NCBI GenBank assembly: GCA_025175895.1
Contig: CM045989.1
Location: 128,849,272-128,913,271, forward strand
DNA: 64,000 bases
From: Wurfbainia villosa
Taxonomy: Eukaryota; Streptophyta; Magnoliopsida; Zingiberales; Zingiberaceae
Direction: 5' to 3'
Positions 1 to 10,875 of this stretch are shown piece after piece. The notes below the pieces were generated by a model. That model did no database searches. It had not been told where the DNA came from and saw only the letters and a program-made list of their open reading frames with translations. The stretch's first letter is position 1. Every line of letters starts with the position of its first letter. A program made the position numbers and the translations under genes.

Positions 1-2
1 TA

Positions 3-556
3 GAGACAGCTACTTTCACACTTAACTGTGTCCCATCTAAGACAGTCATAAAGACACCATTTGTGATATGGACTGGGAAGAGTCCCAAAATATCTTTTAT
101 GAAGATTTGGGGTTGTGAGGCTTATCTTCGACGTCAAGTCTTCGATAAACTAGACCACAAATCAGACAAGTGCTATTTTGTAGGATATCTTAAGGAAACA
201 AAAGGATATTACTTTTACAACCCCACGCTAGGCAAAGTATTTGTCTCCAGAAATGGTATTTTTCTAGAAAGGGAATTTATTTCTAGAAAGGCTAGTGGGA
301 GAAAAATTGATCTTGAAGAAGTTCACGATACACAAAATAGCACTGATGCCTTAATGCAACAAGAACAGGCCCCACAAGGCGATGAGCATTATGAATCAAG
401 GTCATCACAAGGAGTTGTGGTACAACCTGTTCAAGCAGACCAAGCTCTGCGTAGGTTTGATAGGATAAATCGTCAACCTGAGATATATTCTTTTCTCTTG
501 GATGACAACGATGTTGTCATGCATGATGAGCCAACATCCTATTAGGAAGCTGTAAT
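3..556 (+). pseudogene. Copia-0 pol, integrase C-terminal and linker region (partial)
   Basis: The frame is open from the window edge at base 3 up to a stop at 543-545, and the homologous reading continues in phase to 556. The start contains the Copia signature for the segment after the integrase core (KIWGCEAY, then DKLDHKSDKCYFVGY and KETKGYYFYNP). This is the beta-rich region that links integrase to RT, followed by a poorly conserved acidic/glutamine-rich linker. The internal ATG at 63 is not a real start because the polyprotein begins upstream of the window. The stop at 543-545 sits just before the Copia-I insertion, in a place where related elements read through into RT, so it is an inactivating mutation. 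Confidence 0.85.
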
Positions 557-1657
557 TGTTGGATCGATGTGGTTCGCTAGAGGGGGGGTGAATAGCGAAA
601 AACCTTTTCTTTTTCTTTCGTTAAAACTCGAGAGATAATTAGTTAATTGCAGCGGAAATGTAAAAATAAAAAAAACAATCGACACAAGGGTTTTACTTGG
701 TTCGTAGCCGAAGGCTACTACTCCAAGGCCCTAGTGGTCCTTGATCACGTACGGAGGGCAAAAGCACTAAAGGAACTCCTCCTCGTTAGAGGTAGGAGTT
801 AATCGATACAAGAAAGAACCACAAAAACTTGAGGTAGAGGGACACTCCCCCTCTCCTCGTATACGATAAAAGCTCCGGAAATGTAAATGACAAGAAAAAC
901 TAATACCGACGTACAAGAATAATAAGAGTTAAACCTAGACGTCGGAATGGAAGGACTTCGTTGTCGGAGAGTTGCAGCGTAACGGAGACTTTTTGGAGGC
1001 TTAGAATTGTAGTTAAAACCCTAGGTTTGGCTCTCCTTTTATAGCCTTTGAGCCCCTTTTCGAGTGGGTCTTCAACCAATCACAAATGGACACCAAATCG
1101 CTTTGAGGTGGAGTGATAAGCCTTGACTCCTCGAATCTGATCATTGAGCATCAGTCGACTGATGGCCATCATCGATCGTGATGGCGATCGATCGATTGAT
1201 GACCTTCGGCGATCGATACACCGGTCGAGTCCTCAAGTGGCGGATCGGTGATGCTTGCTGCAAGTCAAAGTTAGCTCAACAAAAACATACTTTCGACGGT
1301 CTTCGACCGTCCGATCTCGACCTAGACCACCTATGAGATGTCTTGGGTCGGATCTACGCTTAAGATCATCCCCGTAAAGAGGATACGACCTCACTTACGC
1401 TCACACACACGAGCTTACCTCGATACTTACGTGTTGCTTTTGCTTCCGGCCTTCCACTCGATTCCATCGGCTCCCTCCGAAATCACTCGAGTGTCGCCCG
1501 ACCACCGCGGCTTCCTCCGGGTGTCGCTAGCCTTGACTCGGCTATAGCAATCTTCTGCACACTTGATTCAGCTCGTGAGATAACGACATGAGCTTAACTT
1601 TGTATCGTTTGCTATAATCAAAACTCAGGTTCGACTTAGGTGCCTGCTGCACCAACA
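557..1657 (-). repeat. Copia-I 3' LTR (left copy, 1101 bp)
   Basis: It starts TGTTGGATCGATGTGGTTCG and ends TGCTGCACCAACA on the plus strand, matching 8253-9316 throughout. On the minus strand a TATA box (CTATAAAAGG) lies at about 1036-1046. Upstream of it, at about 1140-1225, is a palindrome cluster with one intact ATCAGTCGACTGAT and several CGATCGAT-type variants. The plus-strand AGAGGGGGGGTGAATAG near 580 is the U5 edge motif shared with other Copia families in the window. Confidence 0.93.
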
Positions 1658-1671
1658 ATCTCCCCCTTTTT
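1658..1671 (-). other. Copia-I polypurine tract
   Basis: Read on the minus strand this is AAAAAGGGGGAGAT, directly abutting the TGTTGG start of the 3' LTR. Its position and composition are those of a plus-strand DNA priming site of LTR elements. The same purine block abuts the 3' LTR of Copia-II. Confidence 0.85.
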
Positions 1672-2529
1672 GATTTATGGCAAACCCACATACAAAGTTA
1701 AGTAAATAGCAAGCATAAAGAATAATGTGCATTAGAAACAAATGAAGATTAAGTTGGAGTAGTAAGGATTTTCTTCAAGTACTCCACATTTTCTTCAAGT
1801 ACTCCCCCTTGAGGAAACCTCCCCCTTGACCGAGGGTGAGTACTTGAAAAAGACTTTTAGTTCTCCAAACACAAAAGGTAATGAGTTAAGTAAATGGCAT
1901 TACTTAACTCCAAACACAAAAGATAACGAGTTAAGTAAATGGCATTACTTAACTTAGGCCTTTAAAGTTTTCAATTCCGAAGAGTTGAAACCTAAACCTT
2001 ACTCCCCCTTAACTTAGGCCAGAATCAAAGTTAAAATTTGAAATTGAACCTTAACTTTGGCCCTTAACTTTGGCTCTTTCTCCCCCTTTTGACATAAATC
2101 AGGAAAAAGTGGGGGGGTTTTAAGAAAACCTTAAGTCCAAGCATGATGATTTTGAAAATAGTATGTGAAAATAATTCATCTAAATGTTCAACTCTAGTTT
2201 GACTTGATTGAAATGATATTATCAACAAGTCCTGATTAGAGTTGGTTAATATTAGTTGCATATTTATACTCAGAGGTTCATATTGGCCACTTGATCTACA
2301 TCTTGGAACACAGAGTAGGGTCCTAACATCTCACGCCCATCTACGTGGCTAAGTACACAAACACATTAGTCCTATGTGTTGTGAGATGTACTGGCTCCTT
2401 AAATCTATAGGTGCATGATATCTAAGGTATGTCCTATGCTAGTTCCATCAAAATGAAAAATAAGAAATAGTAGTAAGAAAATATAGTTTGCAAGTTCTTA
2501 TTCTATTACGCACATGCCCAATTTTCGTC
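1672..2529 (-). other. Copia-I 3' non-coding spacer between pol and PPT, with repeats and hairpins
   Basis: No credible ORF is present. A 46-bp unit is duplicated at about 1875-1955, and each copy contains a perfect inverted repeat AGTTAAGTAA-(6 nt)-TTACTTAACT (1884-1909 and 1929-1954). The phrase TTCTTCAAGTACTCC is also duplicated near 1772-1806. The rest is simple CTTAACTT-rich sequence. Some SIRE-type elements carry an envelope-like ORF here, but this copy has none. Confidence 0.7.
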
Positions 2530-5500
2530 TTAATAGACTAAATTCGGTAGGGGTTTAGTAAATAGGTCTGCTAGGTTAGATTTCGATTCGACGTACTCGA
2601 GTTGTATGGCTCCGTTGGTCACATGTTCTCGAATGAAATGGTGTTTGACTTCTATATGTTTGGTCCTAGAGTGACATATTGGATTCTTGGTAAGATTAAT
2701 TCAACTAATGTTATCTACATGAAGTTTAGTATTCGTAAAGTCTAACTTAAAGTCGCGGAGAGTGTGCTTCATCCAAAGAAGTTGAGTGACACACTCACCC
2801 ATCGCGATGTATTCGGCTTCGGTGGTAGATAAGGCAACACAATGTTGCTTCCTACTGCACCAACTCACTAGACTCGAGCCGAGTAGTTGACAACAACCAC
2901 TCGTGCTCTTTCTATCGAGTTTACTACCGGCATAATCCGAATCGGAGTAGCCGATTAGTTCGAACTCGGTAGATCTAGGATACCAAATACCGACATTAAG
3001 TGTACCCTTTAGATATCTAAGGATACACTTAACTAGGGTTAGGTGAGACTCCTTAGCATAGGTTTGAAACCTGGCGCACATACTTACTGCGAATAGGATG
3101 TCGGGTTGACTCACAGTTAAGTATAGAAGACTTCCTATTGCGCTCCTATAGTACTTTAAGTCAATGGACTTACTTTCTAGGTCTTCTCCTATGTTAACAT
3201 TTATCGCCATTGGGGTGTTTATTACCTTAGCGTCTTGCATTCCAAATCTTTTAATTAACTCCTTAGTGTATTTTTGTTGATATAGGTATATACCATCCTT
3301 AGTTTGTTTAATTTGTAGACCTAAAAAGAAACTTAACTGTTCATTTGAACTCACTTTCCATGAGTGAAATGAACTCTCGTTTAGTAATTTGAGTTAGAGG
3401 TTCCAAAATTATATCGTCGACGTAAATTTGAGCTATGAATATTTCTTTACCTAAGGTTTGTACAAAGAGAGTTGGGTCAACTAAGCCTTGGTTAAACCCT
3501 TTTGACTTAAGATGGATTGAAAGTCTCTCGTACCAAGCTCGAGGAGCTTGTTTAAGTCCATAGAGAGCTTTCTTAAGTTTTAGAACATGGTCGGGTTTAT
3601 CTAGATTTTTGAATTCGGGGGGTTGGCTAACATAAACTTCTTCTTTAATGTATTCATTTAGGAATGCTGAATTAACCTCCATTTGAAACAGCTTAAATCC
3701 TCGATGTGCGGCATAAGCTAGCAACATTCGAATGGATTCGAGTCTAGCTACTGGGGCATAGGTTTCATCGTAATCTAAGCCTTCGACTTGGCTAAACCCT
3801 TTGGCGACTAACCTAGCCTTGTTTCTAACTACTTCACCTTTATCATCAAGCTTATTTCGAAACACCCACCTTGTTCCAATTATCGTTTTGTCTTTAGGTG
3901 GTGGTACTAATTCCCACGTTCCTAGTAAATTGAGCTAGCTCTTCTTGCATTGCAATAATCCAATCGGGATCAAGAAGAGCTTGTTCAATTGATTTGGGTT
4001 CTATCTTTGAAATTAAGGAAATTTGACTAAGGTTCCTATAGGATGCTCTAGTTCGAACTCCTAGATTAGGATCTCCTATCACTTGATCGATAGGGTGGTT
4101 AGTCTGAGTCCTAGATTGGGTTGGGTTTGTGTCACCTAATGCTAGATCAATGGGGTGACTTGGTTGAACACTAGTTTGGTTGGAGTCATCTATCACTTGA
4201 TCAATAGAGTGACTAGGTTGACTTAGGTTAGGATTAACACTAGACCTGATCTCCGGATCAGAGTAAGGTCTAGTATAAATCGGCTCGCTAATTGGGGTTG
4301 CCGGGGGTTTTGTAGGTTCATGTCCTTCATCGAATACTACATTGATAGTCTCCTCGACTCTAAGGGTGTCGTGGTTATATACTCTATAAGCTCTACTTGT
4401 AGTCGAGTATCCTAGAAAGATTTCGGTCATGGTTTTGGATGTAAATTTCCCTAGGTAATCCTTAGTGTTTAGGATATGTACCTTACACCCAAATACCTTA
4501 AAGTACTTGATGTTAGGTATTTTATCGTGATAAATCTCATACGAGGTCTTAAGGTGCCTCTTTACCATAAGGATCCTATTTTGGACATAGCAAGTCGTGC
4601 TAACGGCTTCTACCCAAAACCTATCGGGTAGGTCGTATTCGTTCAACATGGTCCTAGCGGCTTCTTGTAGAGTTCGGTTTTTCCGCTCCACTAGGCCATT
4701 TTGCTGAGGGGTCCTAGGGCAAGACAATTCATGGTGGTATCCGTTTAGGTTACAGAAGTCGGTGAACCTTTGATTTTCGAATTCACCACCATGATCGCTT
4801 CTAAGTCTTTTAACCTTAAGGTCTTTTTGATTCTCGATTAATTTGAATAGATTGATTAATTGATCTAGGGTATCACTTTTATGTTTGATGAACCTAACCC
4901 AGGTAAACCTGGAGTAGTCGTCAATTATGACTAAGCAATATTGACTTCTATTGAGTGACTTGGCTCCATGTGAATCGAATAGATCCATATGCAGGAGCTC
5001 AAGTACATTTGAGGTTCGTTCTTGGTTAGTTAACTTGTGTTGTGTCCTAGGTTGTTTTCCTTGTTGACAAGCATTACAGATTTTATTAACCAAGTTGTTG
5101 AGGTTGGGTAAGCCTCTGACTAATCCACTCTGACTCATCTTGTGGACGAGTCTTGGGTGCGAGTGACCGAGTCGTCGGTGCCACAACCATGATTCCTCTT
5201 GCCGTGTCATAAGACACTTAGTTGAGGAGTTGGTTAAGTTGATCGTATAAATGTTGTTATTTCTAGTTCCTTTAAGAATTGTTTTAGAGGTTTCGTTGGT
5301 ATTAATTACGCATTCATTTTCTAGAAATATAACCTTATAGTTATTATCACACAATTGGCTTACACTTAGTAAGTTATATTCAAAATTCTCTACAAGTAAT
5401 ACATTTTTAATAACAAAATTCGTGTTAAGCTCGATATCACCTGATCCGATGATTTTGAGCTTGCAGTTATTCCCAAAGGCTACCGATCCTTGTCGTTTGA

Positions 5501-5570
5501 ATCGAAGCTTTGCGAATTTGAGTTGATCACCGGTCATGTCGGGGAGCAGCAGTCAACATCCATTGATCCT
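2530..5570 (-). pseudogene. Copia-I pol: protease remnant, GAG-pre-integrase, integrase, RT, RNase H
   Basis: The minus strand encodes a Copia polyprotein in pieces. The frame at 5537-3894 holds the zinc-binding HRRLGH...CxxC region (residues 120-157) and the integrase core with D185, D248 and E284 in D-D-35-E spacing. The frames at 3865-3341 and 3354-2701 hold RT (QMEVNSAFLN, YGLKQAPRAWY, YVDDI) and RNase H (SDSDYAGS, TEAEYIA). Lesions: the protease active-site segment just upstream of 5537 has lost bases and no longer reads DSG. A short deletion near 3915 shifts frame between the linker and RT. A TGA at about 2700 interrupts RNase H, after which the homologous reading (TKHIEVKHHFIREH, LADLFTKPLP) runs to a stop at 2530. 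The product would have made and integrated Copia cDNA, but this copy cannot encode an intact polyprotein. Confidence 0.9.
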
Positions 5571-6137
5571 ACACACAAGGTGGTTGGATTGGATGTTAGA
5601 TTTTTATTAAGAAAATTGGTTGTAAGTTGTTAACCCTAGGTCATCTCACCGGAGTCTATATGATCAAGCATGTTATACTTATGTGTTTTTTGAGATGACT
5701 TCCAATTAAGTTGATTAAGTGGATTTAGGTACAAGTAATTTTATGTTAGATTTGGATTTAACCCTAGGCTTGTCAAGTTTACCTTTTCAAGATCATGGCT
5801 TCCAGGTCGTGGCGAGGCATAGGGGCCTTCTTTTATCGGATCATCGACCACTTCCTTAGACAAAGCCATTTTCAAGAAAATGATGACTTGACTTACCTAA
5901 AATTATTTCCTCGTCTAACTAGTTATTTTTGAAAAGAGGCTCCCCGAGGCTCAATCTTTTCGAAGAATTTTAGTTGGTTATGTTTTTGAAAAGAGGCTCC
6001 CCGAGGCTCAATCTTTTCGAAGTTGATTATGTTCATGTTCTAAGTGAGTTCACAAGTTTTAAAGTACAAACTTTCTAAGTTAAAGCATGCAATTTCTAAG
6101 TTAAAGCATAAACATTCTAAGTTAAAACATGCAATTT
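5571..6137 (-). repeat. Copia-I gag-pol spacer with two tandem repeat sets
   Basis: There is no coding signal. A GAAAAGAGGCTCCCCGAGGC-containing unit of about 40 bp is present twice (about 5926-5966 and 5983-6022). It is followed by a 20-22-bp unit around TTCTAAGTTAAAGCA repeated about five times (6060-6153). The protease would be expected in or next to this interval, so the repeats occupy a region where coding sequence has been lost or never existed in this copy. Confidence 0.65.
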
Positions 6138-7754
6138 CTAAGTTAAAGCACAAACATGTTTTGTACTGGCTCCCCCTAGACCGTTGAATCGGTTCGGTCT
6201 ATCCACATAGTGGATTTGGTCCTTGGGAACCCAGTACGAGTTGGATCCTAGAGTTGAAATCAAAGTGGTCTTAGGGACCCATTCTTGGACACATTTTTTA
6301 TGTCTACTTACGATTGACATATATGACTTATTGGTCGTGTTTGAGCTAAACCCTAGTCCGGCCTTGTTGTACACGGCCCTTTGCGATCCAAGTAGGAGGT
6401 CAAGTCCTTTGGATCCCAAAGTAAACCTTTCAAACGTATTCCTTAGATCTTGACTTGACTTTTCAAGAGTGAGTTCTCAACCGAGTTTTTCAACCCGAGT
6501 TGAGTCCTTCTCTTGAACTCGACTAGTCGAAGAGGTTAGGGAGACCTCGTGTTTGAGGAGTTTAACTTCCTCAACCAGGGTCTCGACCTTGGACTCGGAC
6601 TTAGCTAACTTTCTAGACAAAAACCTAACCGTATTATGTAAAGTATTAAATAAAGTTCGACTCACCTTAAGGGTATCTTTTGAACCGGATGCGTATCCGT
6701 GGCTTGACTTGAAGGTAGCTTCGTAGTCCGAGTCATCCTCAGGTTCTGACTCAAGTTCGGTCTCCGTGTCTGACTCAATTGATTTCGCCATGAAGACGTG
6801 GTCTTCGTCTTCTTTGAATGACGCTTCTTCCCATGTCGCGTTGAGGGCCTTCTTGTGCTTAGGTGCTTGGTGGTTGAGCTTGGGGCACTCAGACTTTATA
6901 TGTCCAAACCTGTTACACTCATAGCACCTAATATTAGAACTTTTAGGCTTACCTTGGTTGGGTCGAGTTGTGGTTCGCTTTCATCCCTTGGCTATCCTTC
7001 GAGCTAGGTTCATTAGTTGTGATCAATTCTGAGTCAACTTCTTCTTGGACTCATCTTCCTCCTCGGGTGGTGGTGGCTTGCTTGCGATTTTCTTCTTCTT
7101 TGAACACGAAACAAGGCTATACCCCTCTCGGGTTCCAAGTTGGATTGCTCATGTAATTGAAATCGAAAGAGTTCATCTAATCTAAGTTTAGAAAGGTCCT
7201 TAGACCTTATAGGCATCAACCATGGATGCCCATAAGGTAGTCCTCGGAAAGAGTTTAGGACATACCTAATAAAAGGTCGCGGTTTTTCGACCTTTTGCCC
7301 GATTGCGTGTAGGTTGTTGACTATGTCTTGGACGCAGGCGTGGAATTGCGTCGCGGACTCGTGTTCTGCATTTTTAGTGTACAATTTATTGAATAACAAA
7401 TCACGTTTGCAAACCTTAGCTTGATCCGATCCTTCGTGTAACTCGATTAGTTTTGTCCAAAGATCCTTTGCGCTTATGAAGGGGCCGTAGCGATTTAGCT
7501 CCTCCTTGGACAAGCCGCATTGGAGGATTTGTGTTGCCTTGGCATCGGCTCCGACTTGTCGTTTTGTTGCAACGGTCCATTGATCATAATCCAAGGAGTC
7601 ACCCACTTCATTAGTCGGAAGTGTGAAACCCGTTTGGATTATGATCCACATCTCGATTTAGGTTTTGAGAAATCATTCCATCCGACCTTTCGATGCGGAA
7701 ATCATCTCCGTTGTAAAGCGGAGGTCGGATGCTAAAACCCTCGAGATGGGCCAT
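6138..7754 (-). pseudogene. Copia-I gag (broken)
   Basis: The reading starts at the ATG at 7754 (MAHLEGFSIRPPLYNGDDF) and is homologous to UBN2-type Copia gag. The capsid-like portion is in the frame 7651-7034 (AKDLWTKLIELHEG, KRDLLFNKLY). A CCHC zinc knuckle, CYECNRFGHIKSEC, is encoded at about 6905-6945. An acidic Ser/Glu-rich and coiled-coil segment follows (6791-6477), then the C-terminal LLGSQRAVYNKAGLGF and YWVPK motifs (6419-6138). The product would package element RNA in virus-like particles. At least three frame changes separate these blocks, so no single ORF spans the gene. Confidence 0.85.
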
Positions 7755-8238
7755 TAGAACAAAAACAAGGAGACTAAAAAGAAACCTAGCAACAAAAAAC
7801 ACACGAAAGTACCAAGACTTGCGTCTTGGATTAGTAGTGTGGGAAATAAAAGAAACAAAGCGAAAAATAGAAAGTTAAGCAAAGAAATAAGAAACTAAAT
7901 AAAAAGTAAGTACTCACAACCTTGATGTCCCGAAGGCTACTAAACATTGATTTTGAGGACGAAAACAACTTGTTACGAGGGATAAACCCCTATAAAAGTG
8001 TAGATCTCTGCGAGGGCTTCGATTTGGTAGGTAAACCGTGTGTCGTAGGTCAACTTGTACAAAAAGTTATGCCCGTTTGACCGTCGGCTACTCAAAGCGA
8101 ATGCTTGCAAAACAAAATCAAGCGAAGAGTACCAAGACTTCGTCTTGGATTAGTAGTCTTGGGAGAAAAATTTAAGCGAGCGAAAAACAAATCTGTAAAA
8201 AAATGTTAGATTGGTGGTTTCACCAAATCTAAGCGCCC

Positions 8239-8252
8239 GACTCGATACCAAT
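8239..8252 (-). other. Copia-I primer binding site (degenerate)
   Basis: Immediately inside the 5' LTR the minus strand reads ATTGGTATCGAGTC. This resembles the TGGTATCAGAGC primer site complementary to initiator tRNA-Met used by most plant Copia elements, with several changes in its second half. The other Copia elements in the window keep the canonical form. Confidence 0.7.
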
Positions 8253-9316
8253 TGTTGGATCGATGTGGTTCGCTAGAGGGGGTGAATAGCGAAAAACCTT
8301 TTCTTTTCTTTCGTTAAAACTCAGAGAGATAGTTAATTGCAGCGGAAATGTAAAAATAAAAACAATAGACATAAGGATTTTACTTGGTTCGTGGCGAAGG
8401 CTACTACTCCAAGGCCCTAGTGGTCCTTGACCACGTCACGAGAACAAAAGCACTAAAGGAACTCCTCCTCGTTAGAGGTAGGAGTTAATCGATAAGGAAC
8501 CACAAAAACTTGAGGTAGAGGACACTCCCCTCTCGTCATACGATAAAAGCTCAGGAAATGTAAATGACAAGAAAAACTAATCTTGGCGTACAAGAATAAT
8601 AAGAGTTAAACCTAGGCGTCGGAATGGAAGGACTTCGTTGTCGGAGAGTTGCGGTATGCGGAGACTTTTGGAGGCTTAGAATTGTAGTTAAAACCCTAGG
8701 TTTGGCCCTCCTTTTAGCCTTTGAGCCCCTTTTAGTGGGTCTTCAACCAATCACAAATGGACACCAAACCGCTTTGAGGTGGGTGATAAGCCTTGACTCC
8801 TCGAATCGATCATTGACCATCGGATCGGTGATGGCCATCATCGATCGTGATGGCGACATCGATCGATTGATGACCTTCCGATCGGCCCGATACAGCGGTC
8901 GAGTCCTCAAGTAGCGATCGTGATGCTTCTGCAAGTCAAAGTTAGCTCAATAAAAACATAATTTCGGCGGTCTTGGCCGTCGACCTAGACCATCTATAAG
9001 ATGTCTTTGGTCGGATCTCGCAAGATCATCCCGTAAAGAGGATCGACCTTCACTTACTGCTCGCACACGAGCTTACCTCGATGCTTACGTGTTGCTTTTG
9101 CTTCGGCCTTCCACTCGATTCCTTCGGCTCCCTCGAAGTCACCTCGAGTGTCGCCCGACCACCGCGGCTTCCTCCGGGTGTCGCTAGCCTTCAGCTCCAG
9201 CTATAGCAATCTTCTGCACACTTGATTCAGCTCGTGAGATAACGACATGAGCTTAACTTTGTATCGTTTGCTATAATCAAAACTCAGGTTCGACTTAGGT
9301 GCCTGCTGCACCAACA
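8253..9316 (-). repeat. Copia-I 5' LTR (right copy, 1064 bp)
   Basis: It is co-linear with 557-1657 but about 37 bp shorter because of many 1-5-bp losses. The palindrome cluster lies at about 8810-8920. Here the intact ATCAGTCGACTGAT of the left copy is replaced by a GGATCGG-type sequence. The right edge CCAACA is followed by the target duplication GTAAT (9317-9321). Confidence 0.92.
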
Positions 9317-9321
9317 GTAAT

Positions 9322-10856
9322 GAGCCCAGATTCTGAGAAATGACTTGAGGCCATGAGATCTGAAATGGAATCCATGTACACTAACCAAGTATGGACTTTG
9401 GTTGATCCACCTGAAGGGGTCAAACTCATTGGGTGTAAGTGGGTCTTTAGGAGAAAGACTGACATGGATGGTAATGTGCATACCTATAAAGGGTGATTGG
9501 TAGCAAAAGGATTCAAGCAGATTCATGGTATTGACTATGATTAAACCTTTTCTCCAATTGCGATGCTCAAATCCATTCAGATCATTCTTGCTATTATTAT
9601 GAAATATGGCAGAGGGATGTCAAAATTGTATTTCTTAATAGAAATCTACTCGAGGATGTGTATATGACACAGCCTGAGGGTTTTGTCAATCCAAAGGATG
9701 TTGGAAAGGTCTGTAAGTTGCATAGGTCCATTTATGGTTTAAAGCAAGCTTCTAGAAGCTGAAATCTTCGATTCGATGATGCATTCAAAACGTTTGATTT
9801 CATTAAGAACGAAGATGAATCTTGTGTCTACAAGAAGGCTAGTGGGAGCAAAGTTGTTTTCCTCATTTTGTACATAGATGACATCCTACTCATTGGAAAT
9901 GATATCCCTATGCTGGAGTCTGTGAAGACTTGGCTTGGGAATTATTTCTCAATGAAGGACTTAGGTGAAGCAGCCTATATTCTCGGCATCAAGATCTATA
10001 GGGATAGATCTAGGAGATTGCTTGGCCTGAGTCAGAGTATATATATTGACAATGTGCTTAAGCATTTTGCCATGCAGAATTCCAAGAAGGGTTTTTTTGC
10101 CAATGTCACATGGTGTTAGTCTTTCGAAGACTCAATGCCCCTCTTCTACGGAAGAGAAACAACGCATGGATCAGATCCCTTATGCATCTGCTATAGGATC
10201 TATCATGTACGCCATGATTTGTACTCGCCCCGATGTCTCGTATGCTTTGAGCATGACGAGTAGGTACCAGTCAGATCTCGGTGAGTGTCATTGGACAACA
10301 GTCAAGAATATTCTTAAGTATTTGAGAATGACAAAAGAATATTTCTTGATCTTTGGAGGTGATGAGGAGCTAGTTGTAAAGGGTTACAGTGATGCAAGCT
10401 TCCAAACCGATAGAGATGATTCGCGATCACAGTCAGGGTATGTATTTTGTCTGAATGGTGGTACTATGAGCTGGAAGAGTTTGAAAAAGAACACAGTCGC
10501 AGATTCTACAACAGAAGCCGAGTACATTGCTGCATCTGATGCAACAAAGGAGGTTGTTTGGATCAGGAAGTTCATTGCTGAACTTGGGGTGGTTCCTAGT
10601 ACAACAGATCCTATAGCCCTCTATTGTGACAATAATGGGGCTATTGCTCAGGCTAAGGAACCTCGCTCTCATCAGAGGACCAAACACATACTATGGTGGT
10701 TTCATCTCATTCAGGAGACCATCGATCGAGGAGATGTGAGAATATGCAAAGTAGATTCTGATGCTAACATTGTGGATCCCTTGACCAAGGCTTTGGCACA
10801 GAGAAAGTATGATGGTCATACCATATCACTGGGTATGAGATATTATAGTGATTGAT
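9322..10856 (+). pseudogene. Copia-0 pol, RT and RNase H region (broken)
   Basis: Reading resumes after the Copia-I target duplication with the RT N-terminal block (EMESMYTNQVWTLVDPP, GCKWVF, KTDMDGNV). Stops interrupt the catalytic half near 9496 and 9541, and a frameshift follows near 9590. The 9868-10119 frame carries the catalytic block YIDDILLIGND and MKDLGEA. After another shift the 10046-10855 frame gives the RT C-terminus (MDQIPYASAIGS, CTRPDVSYAL) and RNase H (GYSDASFQTD, TEAEYIAAS, HQRTKHI). It ends at the natural-looking stop at 10854-10856, 19 bp before the 3' LTR. The second half is much better preserved than the first. Confidence 0.88.
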
Positions 10857-10861
10857 ACTAG

Positions 10862-10875
10862 TGCTAGTAGGAGAT
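10862..10875 (+). other. Copia-0 polypurine tract
   Basis: The sequence TGCTAGTAGGAGAT sits directly before the TGTTAG start of the 3' LTR. It is purine-rich only in its last part (AGGAGAT), as is common for Copia elements of this type. Confidence 0.6.

Larger units (their letters stand above)
557..9316 (-). mobile_element. Copia-I: complete SIRE-like Ty1/copia retrotransposon nested in Copia-0
   Basis: Both ends are direct LTRs (557-1657 and 8253-9316) bounded by TGTTGG/CCAACA termini. The flanking 5-bp duplication GTAAT is present on both sides. On the minus strand the order is 5' LTR (right), PBS, gag, integrase, RT, RNase H, spacer, PPT, 3' LTR (left), which is the Copia order. The integrase and RT sequences, a gag with an LGSQR...GLG motif in its C-terminal part, and the conserved U5 edge all fit the SIRE/Maximus-type lineage. 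No envelope-like ORF is visible between RNase H and the PPT. Pol is broken, so the copy is not autonomous today. Confidence 0.93.

Noticed and set aside
1338..1547. Short frame in the Copia-I LTR
   Set aside because: Inside LTR sequence and not preserved in the second LTR copy at 9000-9200.
1672..2529. Possible envelope-like ORF after Copia-I pol
   Set aside because: Only short frames, no signal peptide or transmembrane segment; the region is repeats and AT-rich spacer.
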